DNA from: Novosphingobium sp. 28-62-57
GTDB taxonomy: Bacteria; Pseudomonadota; Alphaproteobacteria; Sphingomonadales; Sphingomonadaceae
Assembly: GCA_002256985.1 (NCBI GenBank)
Contig: NCGO01000003.1
Coordinates: forward strand, 1 to 64,000
DNA length: 64,000 bases
Direction of reading: 5' to 3'
The notes under the pieces are model-generated. The model worked only from the letters and a program-made list of their open reading frames with translations. It was not told where the DNA came from and made no database searches. Positions 44,773 to 53,788 of the stretch are shown piece by piece. The position numbers were made by a program, and so were the translations under genes. The stretch's first letter is position 1; each line of letters begins with the position of its first letter.

Positions 44773-44852
44773 TGTGGGTCTCCTGCTTGATTTCTTTGAT
44801 GGGTAAGACAACTGAGCGGTCATTCGCTGCGGGACCGAGCACTCTCAAGTCT

Positions 44853-44941
44853 GTCATGCTGAACTCGTTTCAGCATCCATTTCTCACCAAACACTGTCAG
44901 TGCTGTGGGAGAAATGGACCCTGAAACAAGTTCAGGGTGAC
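44853..44941. repeat. composite inverted repeat (CTGAAACAAGTTCAGG family), copy 1
   Basis: GTCATGCTGAACTCGTTTCA on the left pairs with CCTGAAACAAGTTCAGGGTG on the right, with a nested CCATTTCTC/GAGAAATGG stem. It lies after isocitrate lyase. Relatives are at 57268-57356 and 63408-63495. Confidence 0.85.
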
Positions 44942-44992
44942 GAAGTGAGAGGAAACCTGACCGAACCGAATGACTGCCCCATATTCGAGGTA

Positions 44993-46588
44993 TTACGCTG
45001 CGAACTGGTTCATCGTGTTGTGGACGCCGCCGGCCTTGAGCGCGGCTTCGCCTGAGAAGTATTCCTTGTGGTCATCGCCAATGTCCGAGCCGGACATGTT
45101 CTGGTGCTTCACGCAGGCGATGCCCTGGCGGATTTCTTCGCGCTGGACCTGCTTCACATAGCCGAGCATGCCCTCTTCGCCGAAGTAGCGCTTGGCGAGA
45201 TTGTCGGTGCTCAGCGCAGCCGTGTGGTAGGTCGGCAGCGTGATCAGGTGGTGGAAGATGCCCGCCTGAGCCGCCGCATCGCGCTGGAACGTGCGGATGC
45301 GCTCGTCAGCTTCGATGCCGAGTTCAGTGCTGTCATAATCCACGCTCATCAGCTTGGCCCGGTCATAGGCCGACACGTCCTTGCCCGCTTCGACCATCGC
45401 ATCATAGACTTGCTGGCGGAAGTTGAGTGTCCAGTTGAACGACGGGCTGTTGTTGTAGACCAGCTTGGCGTTGGGGATCACTTCGCGGATGCGGTTCACC
45501 ATGCCACCGATCTGGCCGATGTGCGGCTTTTCGGTTTCGATCCACAGCAGGTCCGCGCCGTTCTGCAGCGACGTGATGCTGTCGAGCACGCAGCGGTCTT
45601 CGCCGGTTCCGGGGCGGAACTGATAGAGGTTCGAAGGCAGGCGCTTGGGGCGCATCAGCTTGCCATCGCGGGCAATCAGCACATCGCCATGGCCGAGGTT
45701 GGCGGGATCAACTTCATCGCAATCGAGGAAGCTGTTGTACTGGTCGCCAAGGTCACCAGCCTCACGGGTATAGGCAATCTGCTTGGTCAGGCCAGCGCCC
45801 AGCGAGTCGGTACGGGCCACGATCACGCCATCATCGACGCCCAGTTCCATGAAGGCATAACGAACGGCGCGGATCTTCGCGAGGAAGTCTTCGTGCGGAA
45901 CGGTCACTTTGCCATCCTGGTGGCCGCACTGCTTTTCGTCCGAGACCTGATTTTCGATCTGGATGCAGCAAGCACCTGCTTCGATGAACTTCTTGGCGAG
46001 CAAGTAGGTCGCCTCGGCATTGCCGAAGCCGGCGTCGATATCAGCGATGATCGGCACCACGTGCGTTTCGAACTCGTCAATCTTGTGGAGCAGGCGGTGG
46101 GTGTTGACCGCATCGCCAGCCTTTTTGGCGGCATCGAGATCGCGGAACAGCATGCCGAGTTCGCGGGCGTCGGCCTGCTTGAGGAAGGTGTAAAGCTCCT
46201 CGATCAGGTCGGAAACGCTGGTCTTTTCGTGCATCGACTGGTCGGGCAGCGGGCCGAATTCGCTGCGCAGCGCGGCGACCATCCAGCCCGACAGGTAAAG
46301 GTAACGGCCCTTGGTGGTGCCGAAGTGCTTCTTGATCGAGATCATCTTCTGCTGGCCGATGAACCCGTGCCAGCAACCCAGTGACTGCGTGTACTTGGCC
46401 GGATCAGCATCATAGGCGGCCATATCGGCGCGCATGATTTTGGCGGTGTAGCGCGCGATATCGAGGCCGGTGTGGAACCGGTTCTGCAGGCGCATGCGGG
46501 CCACGGACTCAGGCTCGATCCCGTCCCAGGTTTGTGCGAACGGCGCGATGGCCTTGCCTGCTTCGACGATCTTGCTGTGGTAGGTCAT
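44993..46588 (-). CDS. aceA: isocitrate lyase
   Basis: A 531-residue isocitrate lyase of the long subgroup also seen in Pseudomonas. The catalytic loop is KQCGHQDGK (near residue 219), the long-form equivalent of KKCGH. It splits isocitrate to glyoxylate and succinate in the glyoxylate shunt, needed on acetate and fatty acids. It is divergent from an ScfR-type regulator; two palindromes lie between. Malate synthase is not in the window. Confidence 0.95.
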   Translation of the reverse strand: MTYHSKIVEAGKAIAPFAQTWDGIEPESVARMRLQNRFHTGLDIARYTAKIMRADMAAYDADPAKYTQSLGCWHGFIGQQKMISIKKHFGTTKGRYLYLSGWMVAALRSEFGPLPDQSMHEKTSVSDLIEELYTFLKQADARELGMLFRDLDAAKKAGDAVNTHRLLHKIDEFETHVVPIIADIDAGFGNAEATYLLAKKFIEAGACCIQIENQVSDEKQCGHQDGKVTVPHEDFLAKIRAVRYAFMELGVDDGVIVARTDSLGAGLTKQIAYTREAGDLGDQYNSFLDCDEVDPANLGHGDVLIARDGKLMRPKRLPSNLYQFRPGTGEDRCVLDSITSLQNGADLLWIETEKPHIGQIGGMVNRIREVIPNAKLVYNNSPSFNWTLNFRQQVYDAMVEAGKDVSAYDRAKLMSVDYDSTELGIEADERIRTFQRDAAAQAGIFHHLITLPTYHTAALSTDNLAKRYFGEEGMLGYVKQVQREEIRQGIACVKHQNMSGSDIGDDHKEYFSGEAALKAGGVHNTMNQFAA

Positions 46589-46639
46589 TCCCGTATTCCC
46601 TTGCGTGGTAAGCGTCTTGTTCGACCTGCCTAACCAAGC

Positions 46640-46655
46640 TTTCGCAGGTGCGAAA
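46640..46655. promoter_or_regulatory. palindrome nearer aceA in the aceA-regulator gap
   Basis: TTTCGCA-GG-TGCGAAA, a perfect 7-bp inverted repeat about 52 bases before the aceA start. Candidate regulatory site of aceA. Confidence 0.45.
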
Positions 46656-46678
46656 TGCTGTGCGAGGTCATGTTGTCA

Positions 46679-46705
46679 AACTTTACAAGATATGCTTGTA
46701 AAGTT
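46679..46705. promoter_or_regulatory. 27-bp operator-like inverted repeat before the XRE regulator
   Basis: AACTTTACAAG-ATATG-CTTGTAAAGTT, perfect 11-bp arms, 28 bases before the regulator start and about 90 before aceA. It is A+T-rich and resembles TTTRCAAA-like sites of RamB/ScfR-type proteins. Likely autoregulatory and aceA-controlling. Confidence 0.65.
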
Positions 46706-46732
46706 GTGCAGAGACTACAAAGGCCGTGTGCA

Positions 46733-48127
46733 ATGTCGACAAGACCGCTTTATCTGGGGCCACGGCTCAAGCGTATCCGCCGCGAATTGGGGCTGACGCA
46801 GCAGGCGATGGCCGATGAACTGGACATTTCGGCCAGCTACATCGCGCTGATCGAACGCAACCAGCGGCCCCTGACGGCCGATCTGCTGTTGCGGCTGGCG
46901 CGCGCCTACAAGCTGGACATGGCAGACCTCGCCAGCGACGAGCGCGACGATTATGCGCGGCGGCTGAGCGATGCGCTGCGCGATCCGATCTTTGCCGACA
47001 TCGATCTGCCCGCGCTGGAGGTATCCGACGTAGCCGCCAGCTTTCCGGGGGTAAGCGAGGCTTTGCTGCGGCTTTACGGGGCGTGGCAGCGCGAGCAGCA
47101 GGCGCTGGCCGAACAGCGCAGCGCCCTGCCCGGCCCCGGCGCCAGCGACCCGGTGGGCGAGGCGCGGCGGTTCGTGGCGGCGCGGCGCAACTATTTCCCG
47201 ACCATCGATTCGAAAGCCGAGGAGCTTTCCGCCGAGATCGACAAGGCAGGCGGCGCGGCGGAATGGCTGCGGCTGCGCGGGGTGCGGGTGCGCTTTCTGC
47301 CGCCCGATGTGATGATGGACGCGGTGCGCCGTTATGACCGGCACAACGAGCAGTTGCTGGTGGACGATACGCTTTCGCCTTCGGGCCGCACGTGGCAGCT
47401 GATGCAGCACATTGCCTATACCGCGCTGCGGCCCGAGATTTCGGGCGTGATTCGGGGCGAAAGCTTTGCAGGCGATACGGCGGCGCAACTGGTGCGGCGC
47501 GCTTTGGCGGGATATGCGGCGGCGGCGCTGGTGATGCCTTATGACCGCTTTGCCCGCGCGGTCGATGCACGGCGCTATGATCTGGAAGCGCTTTCGGGGC
47601 AGTTCGGCGCGAGTTTCGAGCAGGTGGCGCACCGGCTGACCACGCTGAACCGTCCGGGGCAAGAGCGGGTGCCGTTCTTCTTCATCCGCGTGGATGCGGC
47701 GGGCAATGTCTCGAAGCGGCTGGATGGCGCAGGATTTCCCTTCGCGGCGCATGGCGGCGGGTGCCCGCTTTGGTCGGTGCACGAATGCTTTCGCACGCCG
47801 GGGCAGATTCTGACGCAGTGGCTGGAATTGCCGGATGGGCAGCGCTTTTTCTCATTGGCGCGCACGGTGACATCGGGCGGCGGCGGGTTTGACCGGCCCC
47901 GCACCACGCGCGCAATTGCGCTGGCCTGTGCGGCGGAACATGCACCGCGGCTGGTCTATGCCGCAGGGGCCGATCCGAAGGCGGCGCGCGCCACCCCCAT
48001 CGGCGTGGCCTGCCGTCTGTGCCACCGCGCGCAATGCACCGCGCGGGCCGAACCGCCGATCGGGCGCGATATCCTGCCCGATGATTACCGGCGCGGGGCC
48101 GAACCGTTCAGCTTTGCCGAATCGTGA
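46733..48127 (+). CDS. XRE/ScfR-type short-chain fatty acyl transcriptional regulator
   Basis: A 464-residue protein. An N-terminal XRE helix-turn-helix (LGLTQQAMADELDISASYIALIER in outline) is followed by an IrrE-like domain with QLMQHIAYTA, lacking the HExxH of true peptidases, and a C-terminal ScfR domain with GGGCPLWSVHECF and CRLCHRAQC. The ATG at 46733 is chosen over an upstream frame because that frame would cross the 27-bp inverted repeat. Relatives (RamB, PrpR-like, MccR) bind acyl-CoA and control glyoxylate-shunt or propionate genes, which fits aceA next door. Sign of control cannot be read. Confidence 0.88.
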   Translation: MSTRPLYLGPRLKRIRRELGLTQQAMADELDISASYIALIERNQRPLTADLLLRLARAYKLDMADLASDERDDYARRLSDALRDPIFADIDLPALEVSDVAASFPGVSEALLRLYGAWQREQQALAEQRSALPGPGASDPVGEARRFVAARRNYFPTIDSKAEELSAEIDKAGGAAEWLRLRGVRVRFLPPDVMMDAVRRYDRHNEQLLVDDTLSPSGRTWQLMQHIAYTALRPEISGVIRGESFAGDTAAQLVRRALAGYAAAALVMPYDRFARAVDARRYDLEALSGQFGASFEQVAHRLTTLNRPGQERVPFFFIRVDAAGNVSKRLDGAGFPFAAHGGGCPLWSVHECFRTPGQILTQWLELPDGQRFFSLARTVTSGGGGFDRPRTTRAIALACAAEHAPRLVYAAGADPKAARATPIGVACRLCHRAQCTARAEPPIGRDILPDDYRRGAEPFSFAES

Positions 48128-48200
48128 TGGCTTTACTTGCGGCTGTCACCGTGGGGGGCTATCGGCGCGCTTCCTTTCGGACTTTGAGAAAGTTCCGCCG

Positions 48201-48710
48201 TTGTCCAAGATCATTCCGCTTGCCGATGTCGATCCCGAACTGGTCGAGCAATTGCTCGACACCGCGTTCGAGCCCGAGCGGCGCCGACGCACGGCCTACA
48301 AAGTGCGTGAGGGCATGGAGCCGCTGGGCAATCTGTCATTCGCGGCGCTGGATGATGCCGAAATGCTGGCAGGCACGATCCAGAGCTGGCCGGTGGGGCT
48401 GACCGATCCTGACGGGCGGATGCATCCGATGATCATGGTGGGGCCGGTGGCGGTAATGCCGCACCTTCAGGGCGAAGGCTTTGGGAAGGCGCTGATGACC
48501 GCCGCGCTGACCGCCATCGATCCGCGCGCGCCGCTGCCACAAGTGCTGATCGGCGATCCTGAATACTACGAGCGCTTCTTTGGTTTCAGCAATGCGCACA
48601 CCGCCGGGTGGAGTGTGCCGGGGCCCTATGAGCAGCACCGGCTGCTTTGCCGCACGGCCAATCCCGCCATTCTGCCGCAAGAGGGCACGTTGGGGCCTTG
48701 GCGGCGCTGA
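48201..48710 (+). CDS. GNAT-family N-acetyltransferase, YhbS-like
   Basis: A 169-residue acetyltransferase with PVAVMPHLQGEGFGKALMTAAL as acetyl-CoA site (QGEGFGKAL) and LIGDPEYYERFFGF, the pattern of the YhbS-type subgroup. There is no in-frame ATG after the preceding gene, so a TTG at 48201 (SKIIPLADVDPEL follows) with GAGAAAG upstream is the probable start. It begins a four-gene plus-strand run with DUF1285, NUDIX and CCA-transferase genes. Acceptor unknown. Confidence 0.78.
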   Translation: MSKIIPLADVDPELVEQLLDTAFEPERRRRTAYKVREGMEPLGNLSFAALDDAEMLAGTIQSWPVGLTDPDGRMHPMIMVGPVAVMPHLQGEGFGKALMTAALTAIDPRAPLPQVLIGDPEYYERFFGFSNAHTAGWSVPGPYEQHRLLCRTANPAILPQEGTLGPWRR

Positions 48711-48732
48711 TCTGATCTGGCATCGGCAAACG

Positions 48733-49302
48733 GTGCCTTATACTCCTCCCCCCGAACTTGCCGCTCTGAGCCTTGGCCAATTGGCCGACCAGGTGGCCGC
48801 GCGGAAAATCCCGCCGGTTGACCAGTGGAGCCCGCAGGAAGTGGGCGACAGCGAGATGCGCATTGCCGCCGATGGGCGCTGGTATCATCAGGGCGGGGAA
48901 ATCCGGCGTCCGGCGATGGTGCGGGCGTTTTCCTCGCTGCTGATCCGCGATGAAGATGGGCAGCACTGGTTGGTGACCCCGTTTCAGAAGCTGTCGATTG
49001 AGGTGGAAGACGCGGCCTTTATCGCCACCGATATGCAGGTGAAGCTGGATGACGCGGGGCGTGAGGCCATCGCGTTCCGGCTCAATTCCGATGATCTGGT
49101 GGTGTGTGGGCCGGACCATCCCTTGCGCGTTGGCGGGACGGCGGAGGTCCCGGCGTTCTACCTGATGGTGCGCCATGGGGTGGAAGCGCGGCTGAACCGC
49201 AGCACTTATGGCCAGCTGATTGACCACGCGCTGGCGCTGGGCGGGGATGAGCTGGCGGTGGAGAGCATGGGCGCGCGGTTTGCCCTGGTGCCCGCGCCGT
49301 GA
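48733..49302 (+). CDS. DUF1285-family protein
   Basis: A 189-residue cytosolic protein of the DUF1285 family ([28 protein letters not shown] and [20 protein letters not shown] in outline). A GTG at 48733 (followed by [12 protein letters not shown]) is the likely start since no ATG fits; the ribosome site is weak. Its stop overlaps the GTG start of the NUDIX gene. The family is very common next to NUDIX CoA-pyrophosphatase and CCA-transferase genes in alphaproteobacteria, but its activity is not known to me. Confidence 0.85.
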   Translation: MPYTPPPELAALSLGQLADQVAARKIPPVDQWSPQEVGDSEMRIAADGRWYHQGGEIRRPAMVRAFSSLLIRDEDGQHWLVTPFQKLSIEVEDAAFIATDMQVKLDDAGREAIAFRLNSDDLVVCGPDHPLRVGGTAEVPAFYLMVRHGVEARLNRSTYGQLIDHALALGGDELAVESMGARFALVPAP

Positions 49303-49901
49303 GCCTGCTTTCGCGGCTGATGCGGCTTTATGAAGCGGGTCACGCCACGCCTTTGCAGGATCTGTATGAAGATTGGCGCCCCCTGCCCGAGCATGGGTTG
49401 CGGCCAGCGGCAGTGCTGATAGCGGTGACGGACCGGGTGGGCCATCCCGATGGGCCGGGCGTGCTGGTGACGCACCGCCCATCGCACATGCGCGCGCATC
49501 CGGGGCAAGCGGCGTTTCCGGGCGGGAAGCTCGATCCCGGTGAGACGCCGGTCGAAGCGGCGCTGCGCGAGGCGAACGAGGAGCTGGGCATAAGGCCCGA
49601 GGATGTGACGGTCATCGGCACGAGCGACCGGTTCCGCACCGGCACCGGCTATGACATCACGCCGGTGCTGGCGATGGTGCCGCCGGACCTGCCGATCTAT
49701 CCCAACCCCGCAGAAGTGGCTGACTGGTTTGAACCGCCGCTGGGCTTTCTGCTCGATCCAGCCAACCACGTGTGGCAATCGGCGCAGTGGGAGGGCGGCT
49801 CTGGGCGCTTTATCGAGATCATGTGGAACGAACATCGCATTTGGGGCGTGACGGCAGCGATTATCTCCAACCTGGCCAAGCGGATGAGTTGGCATGATTG
49901 A
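49299..49901 (+). CDS. NUDIX hydrolase, CoA pyrophosphatase type
   Basis: A 200-residue NUDIX protein. The box is [23 protein letters not shown], printed here as its key residues: GG at the start, E at box position 8, REANEELG at the end. [11 protein letters not shown] before it is the CoA-specific NUDIX signature of NudL/YeaB. It would split CoA or acyl-CoA to 3',5'-ADP and phosphopantetheine. The GTG start overlaps the preceding stop (GTGA), and its 3' end overlaps the CCA-transferase start by eight bases. Confidence 0.88.
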   Translation: MSLLSRLMRLYEAGHATPLQDLYEDWRPLPEHGLRPAAVLIAVTDRVGHPDGPGVLVTHRPSHMRAHPGQAAFPGGKLDPGETPVEAALREANEELGIRPEDVTVIGTSDRFRTGTGYDITPVLAMVPPDLPIYPNPAEVADWFEPPLGFLLDPANHVWQSAQWEGGSGRFIEIMWNEHRIWGVTAAIISNLAKRMSWHD

Positions 49902-51072
49902 CCGGTTGCCCGCAGGCGGCTGGGCCGCGCGCGAGGATTTGGCGGCGCTGGTGCGCGCGCTTGATCCTGAGGCCGAGGGCAATTGCCGCTGGGTGGGCGG
50001 CGTGGTGCGCGATACGTTGCTGGGCCTGACTCCCAAGGACATCGACATGGCGACCACGCTCCTGCCCGAAGAGACGGCGGCACGGTTGCAGGCGGCGGGG
50101 ATTAAATCGGTGCCCACCGGGATCGCACACGGCACCGTGACGGCGGTGGTCAGCGGTGGGCCGGTGGAGATCACCACGCTGCGGCGCGATGTTTCCACCG
50201 ATGGGCGGCATGCGACGGTGGCGTTTTCGACCGACTGGCAGGACGATGCGGCGCGGCGCGATTTCACGATCAACGCGCTCTATGCCGACCCGCGCACGCT
50301 GGAAGTGTTTGATTACACCGGTGGGCGCGAGGATCTCGCGGCGCGGCGGGTGCGGTTCATTGGCGATGCCCGGCAGCGGATTCGCGAGGATTACTTGCGC
50401 ATCTTGCGCTATTTCAGGTTTCAGGCGCGGTTTGGGTCCATGCCTGCTGATGCCGAGGCGGAGAGCGCGGTCAGCGAGTTGGCTGCGGGGATGAAGGGCC
50501 TTTCGCGTGAGCGGGTGGGCTGGGAACTGATGGCGCTGCTGGCCCTGCCCGATCCGGCTCCCACGGTGCGGCGGATGGCGGATTTGGGCGTGCTGGCGCA
50601 GGTTTTGCCTGAAGCTGATGTGGCTGGGCTGGAACGGTTGACCGCGCATGAGACCGCGCTGGGCGTTGGGCCGGACGCCTTGCGCAGGCTGGCGGCGCTG
50701 CTGCCTGCCGATCCGCCGCTAACCGATCAGGTGGCGGCACGGCTGCGGCTGTCGGTGGCGCAGCGCAAGCGGCTGGCCACGGCGGCGGCGCGTGATGGTG
50801 CGGAGGCTGATGCAAAGGCGCTGGCCTATCGGCTGGGCATGACCGAGGCGCGGGACCGACTGTTGCTGGCAGACGCGGCGGTGGCGGCGCTGGATGGGTG
50901 GGAAGTGCCGACCTTCCCGCTGAAAGGCGGCGCAATTGTGGCGCGCGGGGTGACGGCGGGGCCGGAGGTTGCGCGGTTGCTGCGGGCGGTGGAGAGCCGG
51001 TGGGTGGCTGAGGGTTTTCCTGATGCGGAGCGGGTTTTGGCACTGCTCGAAGACGCGCTTACACCGGACTAA
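49894..51072 (+). CDS. cca: CCA tRNA nucleotidyltransferase / poly(A) polymerase family
   Basis: A 392-residue class-II nucleotidyltransferase. The GG motif is [13 protein letters not shown], the metal-binding pair is DIDMAT, and [10 protein letters not shown] and [25 protein letters not shown] (in outline) follow. It adds or repairs the 3' CCA of tRNA. It overlaps the NUDIX gene by eight bases. A 60-bp palindrome follows its stop. Confidence 0.93.
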   Translation: MIDRLPAGGWAAREDLAALVRALDPEAEGNCRWVGGVVRDTLLGLTPKDIDMATTLLPEETAARLQAAGIKSVPTGIAHGTVTAVVSGGPVEITTLRRDVSTDGRHATVAFSTDWQDDAARRDFTINALYADPRTLEVFDYTGGREDLAARRVRFIGDARQRIREDYLRILRYFRFQARFGSMPADAEAESAVSELAAGMKGLSRERVGWELMALLALPDPAPTVRRMADLGVLAQVLPEADVAGLERLTAHETALGVGPDALRRLAALLPADPPLTDQVAARLRLSVAQRKRLATAAARDGAEADAKALAYRLGMTEARDRLLLADAAVAALDGWEVPTFPLKGGAIVARGVTAGPEVARLLRAVESRWVAEGFPDAERVLALLEDALTPD

Positions 51073-51079
51073 CATCCCC

Positions 51080-51139
51080 GTTCGTGTCGAGCGAAGTCGA
51101 GACACTGCGCGCAGTGTCTCGACTTCGCTCGACACGAAC
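51080..51139. repeat. perfect 60-bp palindrome between convergent genes
   Basis: Two 30-base arms starting GTTCGTGTCGAGCGAAGTCG meet without a loop at 51109/51110. It lies between the CCA-transferase and DnaJ-domain genes, which converge. The arms belong to a GTCGAGCGAAGTCGAGAC repeat type. It can form a strong hairpin in either transcript and may end both, although no T-run follows. Confidence 0.9.
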
Positions 51140-51165
51140 AAAATCTCGTTAGATTTGCCTTTATC

Positions 51166-51699
51166 TCAGCCCTTCCACTCGCGGCGTTCTTCGGCGGCGC
51201 GCAGGACTTCGTAGGACACCTGCAGCTTCTGGAACTGTTCAGCTGCGGCCTTGTCGCCGGGGCGGACATCGGGGTGGACTTCCTTGGCCTTGCTGCGCCA
51301 GGCCTTCTTCACCGCGTCGAAATCGGCATCGGGATCAAGCCCCAGCACTTCCAGCGCGCGCAGTTCATCGCGGCTTCGGGTGCCATCGCCCGAACCGCCC
51401 CATTCGGCCCATGCGGCCTGCCGATAGCCCGACGTATCGCCGCGTTCGGCCTGTTCGCGCTGTTCGGCCTCTTCCTTGTCCAGCCCTTCGAAGTAGTTCC
51501 AGCCCTGATTGTATTCCGCCGCGTGCTGCTGGCAGAAATACCAACGGTCAGGGTTGTTGGGAGATTTGGGCGCGGGGCAATCGCCCTTTTCGTTGCAGCC
51601 GGCACGATCACACAGCCGCACCGGCGCGGCCTCGAACGCGCTGCCATAGCCGCGCCAGCGGGGGAAGCCCCAGTCCGTCTTTCGTGTTGAACGCGCCAT
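51166..51699 (-). CDS. DnaJ-domain protein
   Basis: A 177-residue protein with its J domain at the C-terminus (ALEVLGLDPDADFDAVKKAW and KAKEVHPDVRPGD with the HPD tripeptide). The N-terminal part carries Cys residues (RLCDRAGCNEKGDC and WYFCQQHAAEYNQGW) that could bind a metal. The start at 51699 (MARSTRKTDWGF) lacks a clear ribosome site. It would stimulate an Hsp70 for a set of clients. The layout, with Cys-rich front and J domain at the end, is common in Sphingomonadales and Rhizobiales. Confidence 0.85.
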   Translation of the reverse strand: MARSTRKTDWGFPRWRGYGSAFEAAPVRLCDRAGCNEKGDCPAPKSPNNPDRWYFCQQHAAEYNQGWNYFEGLDKEEAEQREQAERGDTSGYRQAAWAEWGGSGDGTRSRDELRALEVLGLDPDADFDAVKKAWRSKAKEVHPDVRPGDKAAAEQFQKLQVSYEVLRAAEERREWKG

Positions 51700-51758
51700 A
51701 GGAAATGCAAAGCCGAAGGCAGAGGCAAAGGTCAAGATGAACCCGATGACCGGAACGC

Positions 51759-51790
51759 AAAAAAGGCCCGGAGCGATGCCCGGGCCTTTT
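51759..51790 (-). terminator. intrinsic terminator of the tol-pal operon
   Basis: AAAAGGCCCG (51761-51770) pairs with CGGGCCTTTT (51781-51790). On the minus strand the stem ends in TTTT and lies 17 bases after the pal stop. Confidence 0.8.
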
Positions 51791-51807
51791 GCATTGGAAG
51801 CTTGCAA

Positions 51808-52317
51808 TCAGTTGACCGTTACGGTCACCGCGCGACGGTTGCGCGCCCATGATTCCTCGTCGGAACCCAGCGCAATCGGGCGCTCCTTGCCATAGCTGAG
51901 GACCGTGATGCGCGAGGGATCGATGCCAAGGCTGACCAGATAGTTCTTGGCCGAATTGGCGCGGCGTTCACCCAGCGCAAGGTTGTAATCACGGGTACCG
52001 CGCTCGTCCGCATGGCCTTCGATCGTGACGGTCTTGTTGGGATAGCGGCCAAGCCACACGGCCTGGCTTTGCAGAATGCCCTGATCCGACGCATCGATAT
52101 TGTAGCGGTCCAGATCGAACAGCACCGTGTCCGACATGACCGAGGCGAGGAAATCGGCCTGGCTGCCCGGCACCGGGCCAGTGGGCTGCATCGGCGGCTG
52201 CGTGGTCTGTGTGGCGGCGGTGCCGGGTTCGGGCGGCAGTTCCTTGGGCTTGGATGCGCAGGCGCCCAGCACCAGCGTGGTGGCGGCAATGCCCGCAATC
52301 AGAAGTGAACGGTTCAT
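51808..52317 (-). CDS. pal: peptidoglycan-associated lipoprotein
   Basis: A 169-residue outer-membrane lipoprotein. The lipobox LGAC follows a short signal peptide. The OmpA-like domain has VTIEGHADERGTRDYNLALGERRA, with the peptidoglycan-binding Asp and Arg. AAGGAG precedes the ATG at 52317. Pal anchors the outer membrane to peptidoglycan and works with TolB. It is the last gene of the operon and has a terminator after it. Confidence 0.97.
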   Translation of the reverse strand: MNRSLLIAGIAATTLVLGACASKPKELPPEPGTAATQTTQPPMQPTGPVPGSQADFLASVMSDTVLFDLDRYNIDASDQGILQSQAVWLGRYPNKTVTIEGHADERGTRDYNLALGERRANSAKNYLVSLGIDPSRITVLSYGKERPIALGSDEESWARNRRAVTVTVN

Positions 52318-52414
52318 GGCAATCTCCTTGGGGAGGGACGGGAGAACTGACGCGCGCATCGTGCAATCTGCGCGCCGGGATTACAAGGGACCAGAATCAG
52401 GGCGTTGGTCCATA

Positions 52415-53788
52415 TCAGGGCAGAACCGGCCCCCATGCAGGGTCAGAACCATCGACAGGGGTGTTCAGTTTCCGCTCGTTCCGCCCGGTCAGGTCGACTT
52501 GCCAAATGCCAGTCTTACCGCTGCCGCGTTCGGTGCGGAAGAACTGCACGATGCGGCCATTGGGCGACCATGTGGGCGCTTCATCCTGCCAGCTGTCAGT
52601 GAGTGAGCGCATGCCCTTGCCATAGGGATCGGTCACCGCGATCTTGAAATTGCCCGCCATGTGCGTGAAGGCAATCTGGTCCCCACGCGGGGACCATTCG
52701 GGCGTGGCGGCGCGGCCACCGAAAAAGCTGATGCGCTTCTGATTCGATCCATCGGCATCCATAACATAGAGCTGCTGCCCGCCCGACCGATCGCTTTCGA
52801 ACACGATCTTGCTGCCATCGGGCGAGTACGAGCCGCCAACGTCAATGCCGGGGCTGTCGGTCAGGCGGGTGGAAGCGCCACCAGTGGCAGGCACGCGATA
52901 GATATCGGTATTGCCCGAAACGGCCATCGAATAGAGAATATACCTGCCATCAGGCGACCAGCGCGGCGCGAAGGTTGGATTGGTGCTGGAGGTGACCAGC
53001 GTCTGCTGCCCGGTGCCGACATTGTAGACATAGATGCGCGGCGCGCCGTTCAGATAGCTGAGATAGACGATCCGGCTGTAATCGGGCGAATAGCGCGGGG
53101 TCAGCGCCGTCGCTTGCCCATTGGTGATGAAGCGGTGGTTCGCGCCATCCGAATCCATGATCGCCAGTTGCTTGCGGCGGCGATCCTTCGGCCCGGTTTC
53201 GGCGATATAGGCGATCTTGCTGTCAAAGAACGGGCTTTCGCCGGACAGGCGCGAATAGACCATGTCGGCACATTTGTGCGCCGCGCGCCGCCATTCATCG
53301 GCCTTTACCACATAGCCCTGCCGCGCCAGTTCACTGCCCAGCGCCACGTCATAGAGATAGCAGCCGACCGTGAGCCGACCGTCAGGGTTGGCCTTCACAA
53401 AGCCCTGCACCAGCATTTCTGCCGAACGCCCGCGCCATGTGTCGAACGCGGGCGCGGCAACTTGCGGGAAAGCCACAGCGGGAAGCTGATCGGGGCCGAG
53501 CGGTTTGAACAGGCCGTTGTTCTTCAGATCGTTGAACACCACCCGCGCCACATTCTTGCCCAGCGCCTCGGTCGTGCCGCCGGTTGCTTCGGTCGCCACG
53601 CTTTGGTTGGTGGGGAACGCGGGGATGGCGATGCCCAGGTCTTGCCATTCGTTTTCGTCCGAGACCGATCCGGTCAGGCCTTCATCAGCCGGTTGAGCCT
53701 CCGACGTGGGGACCGCAACCTGCTGTGCGGCGACCAGCGCCGGGATCGAAGCCATGCCTGCGGCCAGAACAAGAAAACGCAACGTCAT
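52415..53788 (-). CDS. tolB: Tol-Pal system beta-propeller protein
   Basis: A 457-residue periplasmic TolB. It has a signal peptide (FLVLAAGMASIPALVAA), an N-terminal two-layer domain, and a six-bladed propeller with repeats such as PRYSPDYSRIVYLSY, PRWSPDGRYILYSM, SYSPDGSKIVFESD and PEWSPRGDQIAFTH. It links Pal to TolA during cell constriction. Its ATG overlaps the tolA stop by four bases. Confidence 0.97.
   Translation of the reverse strand: MTLRFLVLAAGMASIPALVAAQQVAVPTSEAQPADEGLTGSVSDENEWQDLGIAIPAFPTNQSVATEATGGTTEALGKNVARVVFNDLKNNGLFKPLGPDQLPAVAFPQVAAPAFDTWRGRSAEMLVQGFVKANPDGRLTVGCYLYDVALGSELARQGYVVKADEWRRAAHKCADMVYSRLSGESPFFDSKIAYIAETGPKDRRRKQLAIMDSDGANHRFITNGQATALTPRYSPDYSRIVYLSYLNGAPRIYVYNVGTGQQTLVTSSTNPTFAPRWSPDGRYILYSMAVSGNTDIYRVPATGGASTRLTDSPGIDVGGSYSPDGSKIVFESDRSGGQQLYVMDADGSNQKRISFFGGRAATPEWSPRGDQIAFTHMAGNFKIAVTDPYGKGMRSLTDSWQDEAPTWSPNGRIVQFFRTERGSGKTGIWQVDLTGRNERKLNTPVDGSDPAWGPVLP

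Noticed and set aside
46655-46732. N-terminal extension of the ScfR-type regulator
   Set aside because: It runs through the 27-bp inverted repeat and adds residues before the normal helix-turn-helix start.
51080-51139. Intrinsic terminator call for the 60-bp palindrome
   Set aside because: No T-run follows on either side, so it is listed as a repeat with possible terminator action.
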